A stretch of 56,283 nucleotides of DNA. Origin: Candidatus Poseidoniales archaeon. GTDB lineage: Archaea > Thermoplasmatota > Poseidoniia > Poseidoniales > Poseidoniaceae. The notes beneath the pieces were generated by a model. That model did no database searches and had not been told where the DNA came from. It saw only the letters and a program-made list of their open reading frames with translations. The position numbers and the translations under genes are program-made. Each line of letters begins with the position of its first letter. Within the stretch, counting starts at the first letter, position 1. Below, one piece after another: positions 12,201-18,457 of this stretch. Location of the stretch: contig QQRW01000028.1 in assembly GCA_003602605.1 (NCBI GenBank), forward strand, positions 1 to 56,283, written 5' to 3'.

Positions 12201-12399
12201 TGGTCCAACAGGTCCTGCGCCAGGCCCATCAGGCCCCGCTCCTGAACAGAAGGAAGTGCCAGAAATAGTGCAAGAAGACACATCATGGCAAGTCGACCAT
12301 CGTGTCGATGAAGATGGAACGGAATGGGCACAGGATGAAAATGGCACATGGTGGTATCGCCAAGAAGGCGACACCGATTGGGGCGAATGGAAGGATTGA
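3214..12399 (+). CDS. Giant modular surface protein (3,061 aa): seven DNRLRE-like/Fn3-like repeats plus Ig-like stalk
   Basis: The start chosen (MLRETAPRRTALTIF) gives a basic N-terminus plus a ~20-residue hydrophobic signal segment. Seven modules follow, opening near nt 3373, 4328, 5314, 6304, 7303, 8315 and 9233, that is every ~920-1010 nt. Each has a beta-sandwich of the DNRLRE/CBM96 kind, with a D-T/S-Y-x opening and lines such as SLLRIPLNSLP and SSWxxxG. Most are followed by an Fn3-like domain with a WYWRVRA-type strand. From ~9,784 come about eight Ig-like domains (SPATATITADQSLQIVAYV pattern). One membrane helix follows at nt ~12,000-12,080, then an Asp-rich tail, a Pro-Gly-Ala segment and a Trp-rich end (GTEWAQDENGTWWYRQEG). 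N-x-S/T sequons are frequent. Adhesion, polysaccharide binding or a cell-surface fibre are plausible roles. No catalytic residues are recognised. An in-frame ATG at 3184 is less likely because a GGAGGTG lies downstream of it. Confidence 0.85.
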   Translation: MLRETAPRRTALTIFLVLMFLFADLLLPQSIDFEQNLDDSSRIYYVTSTDSVLSDTYITEANPSSNYNSSTTGALGTSTSGYESRILFDFAMNFSAADTIHSATLNIVCDVVSLSPATMNIYAASSNSWNSSTVTWYQSDMGMPWGETGADGTNDRSSWEPPFRAMTNGTYSLNVTAFAQEAASNNETHFGVLLSGLGSHFECKMSESFPITDRPELVMVTSSNAAGNGGSVTSNFATDGMPLMTNGLILAADTAPTLSYESLVGTHVDFQLSLDSAFKDYNDLDWYYSTITDSFSTTSSSGTYTIPSSDRFDNGTRVFYRVRSIDTTDTLSEWSTTESFLLPSHTVTDNGDGTASIEVTRNQLGDIGTFIEDSYSNELSKNTKYGSDSILETSVTSNKESLIHLRMDLSLLGLPSNATIIDAQVNLTRDSSSNDPMLSMHEMESTPWVESELTWNRESNANSWSDGGRVYSSVASATGFNGTQTSDDYGFAFTDVAQSWLESGDSSASEFLITARGKDEAYSTTGTKSISFFSTEASIEDDQPYVYIHYGLNTGNQLSTVVLTGPAEDAAVWNQSGHNFTANLTPSITWTPSASNGEMLLQMATDEQFRNVVLTSNTGIENDFSPSDGILNMTGENTLTAGNMYFWRMAYLDSDGRYGPWSTSNFLVSSLESTWLGGERSEFRMKHGNGTTDGLYPECLDTYIDSGTPNQNYDDESRLLVSYNTYPIEAMALLNCNLRSNLLPAGYAVESAQLSMVIASTPSNSPRVAVWENTQSNWTDSGATWNSYDGTNSWTTAGAKGSERSSLLDSIQLDSSYSNGDRISWNVTLGVQNAMRQNSSADFMIGILGVGSGSNREVQLYPGFAADVRKPELTFVYVPGSNVVPNNPSPVSPLNGSWSMGTGVDQTPIKRPTLEWSFGNAVGVAGWAVQLDTSDSFDSASLLTRTSWNDGGFDSTNFTYTPTSDLDDGATWYWRVRAISATNQIGNWSNIFTFSVPDLTTWQTCADGSCASVELHHREAMPELNLPNFVDTYVIQSGSGSSSTYDTSNQLKVGATSNNVQALSLLRIPLNSLPQPTNARVTGAELNLYSEFSSAVGEPIAVRPVLQAWNTSANGLTYDGVNNWSQAGGRDLGTDLGAYVDLQDSIASGWMNWDVSEAVQAALDAGSSTLSLAIYASNDITSYSNGPNVVTFTSTDGTSSQHPWLNLTWSNGTGSVPATPGVNVGPANDSVSWDSSSHALLADETPLFSWNLPSSVAADAWRIHIFADSTDDMAGRYTFDSRDDPDLFDLPNKTFQPTSPVDYSPTVRWTVQPIHLGMIGPQSTSTLFYVPEVDSAEVDATHAWVALQEGAMVDEEGYPMITSDTTLDGGNIFNNNGASSALLVGRSPSNSLLRTSSLIEIDFSSLPLPAVYEINNATLTLTAFSGSGEVFVTVSEMITNWNESSSWAYPGNNSTSWVGAGAYQSADSMVPETRGFWMNETADFEINVTSMLQHAVERGQESLNILLQAEDAFGTVAGTYYIASSENSVIDDRPKLTIGYELTSPWTPTSPTNLEPFDGSTLWNLSSALPAGTETVESNWTSSDSNQTQWVLCGAFNPRMTVGLECYNSTALSFDTDLDITWDAQNLSVFIEGLEQADEWKYWRVRGDQDGRIGHWSTVHKFRIPDVKQTDASSDGLGNYSVTLSRGSLFSDTGLLPEVPDAEISSSATTPLGLSNQLNLGTSASGTGESQVLLEFDLSSLPWPAAITPTSMLLSLYRTSVTGTSATTVSAHACSSFVEATVDWSTSGPCSNSEITRSTLTLSPASGWASWDLTSLAQSNIANGNLTMTILLKSVGAPATNHAFYSSDGSNTLLRPKLVIDYVDNVNGVLPPAQPALSTPQDGSVLYNVSGSVLESNDRPVLVWSPVSGATGYILTIANETGVVKYNSLDSSAITGTTFRFANSLPNGEVFTWWVQAINQSIPGPSSSRWTFAIGAPDHVDNGDLTFTYTFQTGSEVSQFGHTNIRETHLNEAEPSTNFGDSSRVELGTGFGPNSGMQSHLTFALDNGQVPLAGHSNIHSASAGFYIDSWTETGGATEMTFSVHRIINSQWAQSSSTWNASSSSTSGAWGAPGMQAGVDYDATPISTFVETNMNEDRWIWFDIGVDGMLIDNDNSWIIIGTPNQGTLMAEFYSSEYSVSDKRPKILLNHTDVTTISVSPTSPTTDADTSVSFSNVVYDHLNMAIGAPIVWSASNGSITQSGVFTPYATGQHTVTACFGIICTSETVTVTPGAPVELVVSPATATITADQSLQIVAYVVDQFGNTVPGQTIAYLPSNGSMDSSTEGLFLPVSAGLQSVDVTWNGAMMTPQTISVSILVETGLPSYFVLEGCQGTVPAGILCAITHTLYDQFGNEILDVSEAGDFTWTASNGNYSETTGEYFPDHVGDWYLNLTSTSGAHGSLLITVGHGQMASLELAASSTSITADEQVWINTTRIDIRGNRLPVLLELDNWITPQDSQLLPGAPAIWSPTSRGAKIIQATYETISSEITITVEEGAIVSLMLLVDNDVATWEHFDITADDLFDVKVKAYDQKDNRWIVSANWSLTHPEWTSQSALEQLTGDETTFVPYLASTERYTITAAYYDGTTFHEVSINVTVSHGDLNSVTLTATGSDGLANTVFDMTSDEYIDFTSALADLDMNPIDSSILEWYLKDTDTGVYTVITDELVANNMRWEASAVGNWSISASAISDSGYNISDTVTLSVVHGKAVSVIAVLDTTTQTAGEEITMVVTGTDSDGNTFPQNVEWLENDVTVENITAGESEGTYVYLATTAGEHTLKYTTGSADSSLVITVEAQRIVDSLDIQISSQSVDQLSNFTVTVKAFDMYLNQIEVPPSADVDATGRAEVVQQGPGVWNVITLDDGTVTVTITAGKVLEERNIEVEGNIGGFFKAGGPLYYVGAVLLGIVSIVVVGLLISMLRGGDSGYDDDDDEYDDYDDDDSSAPLSAASGPSGPAPAIGPTGPAPGPSGPAPEQKEVPEIVQEDTSWQVDHRVDEDGTEWAQDENGTWWYRQEGDTDWGEWKD

Positions 12400-12440
12400 A
12401 CAGCGAATCATTGATACACATTGACGAGGAAGTTGAGCAC

Positions 12441-15143
12441 ATGAAAAATACGAGTGACTACAAATCCATCATCTTGAGTTGTGTTTGTGTACTGCTCTTT
12501 TCCTTCCATGGTTTTTCCATCTCTGAACCTCAGTTTCCATCCCTTGAAGAACAAAGTATTGTCTCCAATCAAGGCGGTGTCCAACCCGTTCGTGTAGAGG
12601 TCTCAGCAGAATTGGTATCGATCACAGCAGATGAAGTAGTCATGCTTACAGCACAACTGTACGATAATCTCAACAACATCGTGACTGGAGAGGTTGTCTG
12701 GAGTTGCGCAAACGGTTCAATTACCGAGGATGGAATTTTCTATCCGTGGTCTTCTGGTCTCATTCAAATTGACGCTACGCATAATGGCTTAGTTGGCTCG
12801 ATCAACATCACCGTGGCACCCGGTGTAGGGCAATCCCTTAGGATTACAAGTTTGACCGCACATGCGCTCCTACCAGTAACGCTCACAGCCGAGGTTTTGG
12901 ATGCGCGTGGAAATGCCCAACCTGCATCCAATGTTGTCTGGACCATTGATGGTTCATACGCTGGAGTAGGTTCACCGACTTGGACTGCGCAAGACATTGG
13001 TGAATATCCGATTCGCGCACGGCTCCATCAAATGGAACATGTCGAGACAATCGAGGTCTTGGCAGGAGCGCCTCACGAGTTCATCTTTGACGAGGGCATG
13101 CAAGTTCGTAGCGGCTCAACACTCTTGATGACTCCTCGTTTGGTCGATGTGAACGGCTTTGAAATGAACATAACTACCGCAGGCAACCGAGTATGGGAGG
13201 TGGAGAACGGCACGATTATTCCTTCAGGATGGTTTACTGCAACCCAACCTGGGCTCTGGGCAGTCAATGTTTCGGCAGGCAACATTACCGGTACAGGAAT
13301 GATTCGAGTTGTTCCAGCAGATGCCACAATCTCGCAAGTAACGGTGCTCTCGGAAGATGGGCTCGAAAATCCACAATTTACTGCAGGTGTGGCCTACGAG
13401 CTTGTAGCAATGCGCACCGACTCGCTCGGCTATACAGGTACAATAACACCGCCTTTGGCTAATTTCACCGTATCAAGTGGAGGTCTTTCAAACATCAGTG
13501 GAGCCGTCTACTGGACGCCTGGCTCAGTAGGTATGCATGAAGTACGAGTGGACGATGACGGAGTAGTTTCGACGTTGTCTGTCGAAGTCGTACACGGTCC
13601 AGCTATCGATGCTGAATTGACGCTTACTTCTCCGGACTTTTCAGCCGGTGGTCAGAGTACCATTGAATTCATCGCTTCCGATGTGGTTGGTAATGAATGG
13701 CTCGTAAACGGTTCGATGACACTCGTGAATGGCAACAGTTCACTGTACACTGTCTCCACAGGATACGCTGTAGTGACCCCGGAAGAAACGCTCATATGGA
13801 GAATTGAAGGGAACTGGTATGATGTTTCGACAGGTACACGGTTTGAACCGGTTTTCCAAATGCAGTCCACACCAGGGGAACTCGCTTTTATCCTCCTCAA
13901 CGGCGAGGGCACAATACTACCTGCAGACGCCTTACTGGCTCTCAATCCCCTTTTCTATGATGCGTACTCAAATCAACTTGATGAAATAGCATTGAACTGG
14001 ACCGTTGATGGCATCGATTCCACCGTCGACATTCTACTTTCTGACATGCACTGGATACCTACCACTGTTGGAGGGCATGAGATTCGAGCAAATGCCGGAG
14101 GAGTCTTTGCTACGGTACGATTAACCGTTGTTGCCGGTGATGCTCGAAACCTTGTCACTAATTTTGAGGATGGTCTTACTGTTCAAGCAGGTGTAGCCAC
14201 TGAATTGTTTATTCAAACCATTGACGCTCACGGAAACTTGGCACCATCGACTGCTGTTCTATCAACGCTTGATGAAGAATTTGGTTCGCTCGTGGCCTCA
14301 TCGTCAGGTGACGGTTACTGGGACTTTACTGGTCGTATGAAGGGCACATATTCGCTTGAGTTGATACAGGACAACGCCACCCATATCCTCCCTCTCACAA
14401 TTGAATCCGGTGCACCTGTTCGACTGCTCTCAACCATGGAAATTGAGAACATCGCACAAGGCGATACTGTCCTTCTACGCGTTGAATCAGTCGATGTTTA
14501 CGGAAATCCTGTGGATGTTGTTCCTGAAAACACAACGGTTAGTTGCACTTCGGGTTCTTCGAAGCATGTGACTTCGGACACTTGGGAATTGGATATCTCT
14601 TCCTCCGGAAACGATCGCTCTTGCAACATTCTGTGGAATGGTTTACTCTCGCAAAATTATTTTGATGTTGAGTCTGTTTTGCTCGGCGGAGCAGTTGGTT
14701 CGACCAATACGGCCATGGGTCTTGGTATCTTTTTCCTATCACTGATTTTGGTTACTCTTGTGGTATTGGTTCGTAAAGCCAACCAAGAAGAAGTTGACTG
14801 GACCGATGATACATTTGACGATTACGATGAATACGATTCCGCAGAGGATGAGGATGGTGACAAATTGTATGATGCAACATCAAAATCCGATGACGGCGGT
14901 GAAACTGTTGCCAAAGGCAATGAAGAAGATGAATTGACCAGTGAAAGTACTGATGTCAAATCCTCAATGCCAACATTATCCGATGAAAACCGCAAGGCTC
15001 TCGCCCAAAAAGCAGCAGAAGTCGGAGTTATGCAAGCCATTACCGGGACGAAACAAGGATCGAGCGGTTGGTACGTGGATGTAAGCGGTGAAATCCAATA
15101 CTGGAACGTCGGTGACGATGGTTCATGGACTCGGGTTGAATGA
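12441..15143 (+). CDS. Surface protein with Ig-like repeats and C-terminal membrane anchor, 900 aa
   Basis: The start at 12441 (MKNTSDYKSIILS) is followed by a hydrophobic signal segment ending near SISEP, and a GAGGA lies upstream. Upstream in-frame ATGs overlap the end of the giant gene and give no signal peptide at the N-terminus. The body is about eight Ig-like domains of the invasin/Big type, each with a V-D/Y-x-x-G-N strand turn, closely resembling the stalk of the preceding giant protein. A membrane helix (FFLSLILVTLVVLV) is followed by a highly acidic cytosolic tail. It ends with ENRKALAQKAAEVG and a Trp/Tyr-rich closure (SGWYVDVSGEIQYW). It starts 41 nt after the giant gene and is probably co-transcribed with it. 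It may be a partner or paralogue that lost the DNRLRE modules. Confidence 0.85.
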   Translation: MKNTSDYKSIILSCVCVLLFSFHGFSISEPQFPSLEEQSIVSNQGGVQPVRVEVSAELVSITADEVVMLTAQLYDNLNNIVTGEVVWSCANGSITEDGIFYPWSSGLIQIDATHNGLVGSINITVAPGVGQSLRITSLTAHALLPVTLTAEVLDARGNAQPASNVVWTIDGSYAGVGSPTWTAQDIGEYPIRARLHQMEHVETIEVLAGAPHEFIFDEGMQVRSGSTLLMTPRLVDVNGFEMNITTAGNRVWEVENGTIIPSGWFTATQPGLWAVNVSAGNITGTGMIRVVPADATISQVTVLSEDGLENPQFTAGVAYELVAMRTDSLGYTGTITPPLANFTVSSGGLSNISGAVYWTPGSVGMHEVRVDDDGVVSTLSVEVVHGPAIDAELTLTSPDFSAGGQSTIEFIASDVVGNEWLVNGSMTLVNGNSSLYTVSTGYAVVTPEETLIWRIEGNWYDVSTGTRFEPVFQMQSTPGELAFILLNGEGTILPADALLALNPLFYDAYSNQLDEIALNWTVDGIDSTVDILLSDMHWIPTTVGGHEIRANAGGVFATVRLTVVAGDARNLVTNFEDGLTVQAGVATELFIQTIDAHGNLAPSTAVLSTLDEEFGSLVASSSGDGYWDFTGRMKGTYSLELIQDNATHILPLTIESGAPVRLLSTMEIENIAQGDTVLLRVESVDVYGNPVDVVPENTTVSCTSGSSKHVTSDTWELDISSSGNDRSCNILWNGLLSQNYFDVESVLLGGAVGSTNTAMGLGIFFLSLILVTLVVLVRKANQEEVDWTDDTFDDYDEYDSAEDEDGDKLYDATSKSDDGGETVAKGNEEDELTSESTDVKSSMPTLSDENRKALAQKAAEVGVMQAITGTKQGSSGWYVDVSGEIQYWNVGDDGSWTRVE

Positions 15144-15144
15144 G

Positions 15145-15294
15145 ATGCCTCTCGAACAACCTCTTGACGCTTCGAGCGATTTCAATGAATTAGTGTGGCT
15201 TCTTTCCGCCTTCCTCTGTTGGAAGGGTAAAACGGTCGTCACACTTGTGCTAAACAGAGTTGTCGAGCCACTTATGGGCTTGGCTCTGGCGTAG
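15145..15294 (+). CDS. Possible 49-aa hydrophobic peptide downstream of the surface-protein pair
   Basis: An ATG lies one base after the stop of the 900-aa gene and the frame runs open to the end of the convergent permease gene. The peptide has an acidic start (MPLEQPLDASSDF) and two hydrophobic patches around LVWLLSAFLCW and LNRVVEPLMGLAL. Translational coupling to the upstream gene would be possible. There is no homology recognised and no SD of its own, so it may equally be 3' UTR. Confidence 0.25.
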   Translation: MPLEQPLDASSDFNELVWLLSAFLCWKGKTVVTLVLNRVVEPLMGLALA

Positions 15295-15295
15295 A

Positions 15296-16921
15296 TTATT
15301 CTTCGCTTTGTGACTCAAATGCAAGGAAGAACTCATCGATATCGATGAATCCGTTTTCATCCATGTCAGCGTTATGGAAAATACATCGGACTTCATCTGA
15401 TGTGTACTCAAAACCTAGGGCTTTCAACGCGTTTTGGAACTCTCGTAGGGTGAGATGGTTCTTGCCACCATAGTCCGCCGCATGGAAAGCAGCAAGCCGA
15501 CGCTCATGTTCGGCAACAGTCGTGAATTGGAATTGCTTTCGAAACGACTGAATCGGAGTTGTTTGGGACACAGCGTGTTTCTTACCATAGAGGTAGTATG
15601 TGGCTGCACCTGAAATAATCGCAGCACCACCGCCAATGAACGCCTTTGAGCCGATGAAACTGATCAGCACTGCTCCAGCGAGAATACCCCACATGTGGAT
15701 GTAGGGGTACATTGGAGCCTTGTATTTTGGATCCCAACCGTGCTCTTTACTGGTTCTTCGAAGAATGATAACACAGGAGTTTATCATGATGAAAATCATA
15801 ATTTTAAACCCTGATGCGAGTTTAACTACGTCCTTTAGCGGTACGAACAGAATTGCAAGTCCCATTGCCACTCCAGTGACTATAATCGGCCAGTGAGGGG
15901 TTTCAAACCGCACATTGACTTCTTCGAGAGCTTGCGGCAGTAGGTTATCTCTGGACATCGCAAACAAAAATCGAGAAGATGCCAAGATTCCTGCGAGTGC
16001 CATGGAGATCATTGTGAGAACGGAAAGAATCGCTGCAAAGATTCCAAACTTTGTCCCTGCTACCGTTTCAGCGAAAACGAAGATAGGGTTTTCAACAACT
16101 TTCCCGTCTTGTATCCACCATTCGCCAGGAATTGCCGCCATCATGAGGTAAGCAATTGCGGAGTAAAGCACAGTTGCAATGAGCAGTGAGAGCATAATCC
16201 CAGCGGGTAGATTTCGCTCAGGATTCTTCACTTCTCCGCCAATCGCAGCAACTTTGGTGACACCAGCATAAGCTACAAACACAAACGCAGCAGCTTCGGC
16301 CAGCGACCATACACTCACATCAAAAGCTTCTGTAAACGGTCCTTTGGCATCGAAATCATCGACAAACAGTGCGGCGATACAGGTAAACACCAGAAGTCCT
16401 ACCGTGGAGATGACAATCGGAGTTTGAATGGCTTTCACTTTCGAGACTCCGAAAATGTTGACCATCGTGATGAGAACCAGAGCACTCATCGAGAGTACCA
16501 TAATGCTTATCTCGACATCAAAATATGTAGTGACGGCAATGAGGTAAGCAGAGAATCCAATCAGTGCAAAGGCCGATTTGAGTAGAAACGATGCCCATAA
16601 TCCAAGGCCGCTGATGGTTCCAATAAGTGGTCCATATGTACGTTCTAAGTAAACATAGGAACCACCGCTGGATGGCATTCCTGATGACAATTCTGATTTT
16701 GATAATGCACCAGGAAGAACAACAGAAGCAGCGAGAAGGTAGGCAAGCCATATTCCAGAACCCATAATTTCAGCAGCGAATGTTGGTGTGACGAAAATAC
16801 CGGGCAACATTGCTGAGAGTGAGATAATAACAACACCAGCAAGGCCTGTGGTGCGCTTCAAAGTATTCTTCAACTCATCAGCTGCATTTTCGATAATGTT
16901 TTTTGGTGTCAAGTCCGACAT
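15296..16921 (-). CDS. APC-family amino-acid permease with C-terminal EF-hand domain, 541 aa
   Basis: The first ~440 residues are a 12-helix APC-superfamily transporter: TM1 with TGLAGVVIISLSAMLPG, GGSYVYLERTYGP after TM2, AYAGVTKVAAIGGEVKNPER in the TM6 loop and ASSRFLFAMSRD later. The last ~50 residues are cytosolic and form an EF-hand pair. The second loop is canonical (DMDENGFIDIDE, residues 519-530), and the first (DYGGKNHLTLRE) lacks most acidic ligands. The fusion suggests calcium-responsive uptake. The ATG at 16921 is preceded by GGGGAT at a good distance; the in-frame start 24 nt upstream is less likely. It lies downstream of the ring-cleavage dioxygenase genes on the same strand, so the substrate could be an aromatic amino acid or derivative; that last point is inference. 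Confidence 0.9.
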   Translation of the reverse strand: MSDLTPKNIIENAADELKNTLKRTTGLAGVVIISLSAMLPGIFVTPTFAAEIMGSGIWLAYLLAASVVLPGALSKSELSSGMPSSGGSYVYLERTYGPLIGTISGLGLWASFLLKSAFALIGFSAYLIAVTTYFDVEISIMVLSMSALVLITMVNIFGVSKVKAIQTPIVISTVGLLVFTCIAALFVDDFDAKGPFTEAFDVSVWSLAEAAAFVFVAYAGVTKVAAIGGEVKNPERNLPAGIMLSLLIATVLYSAIAYLMMAAIPGEWWIQDGKVVENPIFVFAETVAGTKFGIFAAILSVLTMISMALAGILASSRFLFAMSRDNLLPQALEEVNVRFETPHWPIIVTGVAMGLAILFVPLKDVVKLASGFKIMIFIMINSCVIILRRTSKEHGWDPKYKAPMYPYIHMWGILAGAVLISFIGSKAFIGGGAAIISGAATYYLYGKKHAVSQTTPIQSFRKQFQFTTVAEHERRLAAFHAADYGGKNHLTLREFQNALKALGFEYTSDEVRCIFHNADMDENGFIDIDEFFLAFESQSEE

Positions 16922-17032
16922 TGTAAATCCCCGCTTTATGACCATTTAGGGCCAGTTATTAGCCTGCAAGTGGCGATAGAACTTATTGTCTTGTATCGAT
17001 TTAAGTGACATTGTGTCGGATTCCGGTAATTT

Positions 17033-18457
17033 TTAGTTATCCGGAGCTTTTGCAATCACTTTCATTTCTACTGCGATAGGTGTGGGTAAGGCACGGATTG
17101 CCAAAGTTGTACGTGTAGGTCCAACTTTGCCCAATGTCTCTGCCCAAACTTCGTTGTATCCTTTGAAATCACGGTCCATATCGACGAGGAATGATGTGAC
17201 ATCGAGTACATCGTCAATGGAGCCACCCGCTTCTTCAAGAATGCGGGTGATGTTTTGGACTACTGCATGCGTTTGCGCCTTGATATCGTAATCGAGGGGT
17301 TGGCCATTTGCGTCATGTATCGGTCCGCCAGGTATGGAATTGGTACCAGGTTGTCGTGGGCCGACTCCTGAGAGGTACAAGAGGTCACCAACTCGTCGAG
17401 CATGTGGGTAGGCGCCAACTGGTTTGGGTGCAGCATTGCTGTTGACCGAGTCTTTACTTTCAGTTGGTTCCCACAGCGCGGGGCCGTTTGATGTCGTGGA
17501 GTTCGTCGACGCTGGTTCACTCACCATCTCGTTTTCTTCACCTTGGGAATCGAGAACATTTCTTTCCCCCGAGAAATATTCGACATCGTCTTCATCGTAT
17601 TCTTTGTCACCAGCTCCTGATGCAGCAGGGTCGAGATGAACCACAGCGCCTCCAGCACCGTGGATTGCTTCGTATGCCAGAACTTCGCCTGTGAGATTGT
17701 TCCTGTTTTGATTCATTCCAGAAAGCCACCACATTGGCTTGAAAGCAACCACCTTGTTGACCCGTATTTGCTGGTGTATTGTTCGAGAAAGTTGGCCAAC
17801 ATCTTCGAGCCGACCTTCGCCCAAGAACTCCAGAATCTTACGGTTCCATTCATCGTCTTTTAGAGAGTGAATTTTGTCGTCTTTTGGGTCAATTGGTTTT
17901 GTGAACATCCTGTTCGATAGAGACATTGCGGTAACTGCTACTGCTTTTCGTCCAGTCGCCTTGACGACATCCATGCATGCTTTGGCAAGAACAGTCGTCT
18001 CAGCACGGTTCGCATATACATTGGATGAGACGATGACGGCAGGAATTGCATTGTCGGGATTGAGTAATTTGAGTGCGACAACAGAGCCAACATCGATTGG
18101 GAATCCATGGTATGCCACAGTACGACTCTTGAGTCCACGGTTTTCATTGGCTTGATTCCATGCATGCGCAAAATCTTCGTCGATGTTGAACGAATAGGGT
18201 ATAGACCCCAAGTCATGGAAGTCATTGTCGACCATGACCCATTCTGGATTAGGATCAGCAATGATTTGATGACCTATGATGCTAGGCCACGTGGTCGAGT
18301 AAATGATGAGTAGGTCTGCATCACTGTCTTTGATTCGCTGAGCAGCCTCTCCAAAAGCGTCTCGAAGGCGACCCCAACCCTCGTTTTGGTCTGCTGCCAA
18401 AACGGTATGCGGGTGGACAGGTACGATGTATGATCCTACTAATTTACCATCACTCAT
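17033..18457 (-). CDS. Class III extradiol dioxygenase alpha-like subunit fused to RidA/2-aminomuconate deaminase-like domain, 474 aa
   Basis: Residues ~1-262 have the LigB fold of the AmnA-type alpha subunit. The position of the second iron-binding His of catalytic subunits reads STTWP instead of SPHW, and the Glu ligand region is absent, so this half should be non-catalytic and structural. An acidic Ser/Asp/Glu-rich linker follows (~263-345). Residues ~348-474 form a complete RidA (YjgF/UK114) domain with GAYPHARRVGDLLYLSGVG, GYNEVWAE, GPTRTTLAIRALP and IAVEMKVIA; the substrate-binding Arg is in GPTRTT. The long YPHxRRxGD opening is typical of 2-aminomuconate deaminases (AmnD/NbaF). Its ATG overlaps the TGA of the upstream catalytic subunit gene (ATGA), so the two are translationally coupled. 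Joining ring cleavage and deamination in one polypeptide is unusual. Confidence 0.88.
   Translation of the reverse strand: MSDGKLVGSYIVPVHPHTVLAADQNEGWGRLRDAFGEAAQRIKDSDADLLIIYSTTWPSIIGHQIIADPNPEWVMVDNDFHDLGSIPYSFNIDEDFAHAWNQANENRGLKSRTVAYHGFPIDVGSVVALKLLNPDNAIPAVIVSSNVYANRAETTVLAKACMDVVKATGRKAVAVTAMSLSNRMFTKPIDPKDDKIHSLKDDEWNRKILEFLGEGRLEDVGQLSRTIHQQIRVNKVVAFKPMWWLSGMNQNRNNLTGEVLAYEAIHGAGGAVVHLDPAASGAGDKEYDEDDVEYFSGERNVLDSQGEENEMVSEPASTNSTTSNGPALWEPTESKDSVNSNAAPKPVGAYPHARRVGDLLYLSGVGPRQPGTNSIPGGPIHDANGQPLDYDIKAQTHAVVQNITRILEEAGGSIDDVLDVTSFLVDMDRDFKGYNEVWAETLGKVGPTRTTLAIRALPTPIAVEMKVIAKAPDN

Noticed and set aside
3386-12374. Many minus-strand and shifted frames of 60-136 codons inside the giant surface gene
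   Set aside because: The plus-strand frame encodes a continuous modular protein; the others are chance frames in a long Ser/Thr-rich gene.
17033-18457. Frameshifted pair of separate LigB and RidA genes
   Set aside because: The frame is open through an acidic linker without stop codons or overlapping starts; a genuine fusion fits better.
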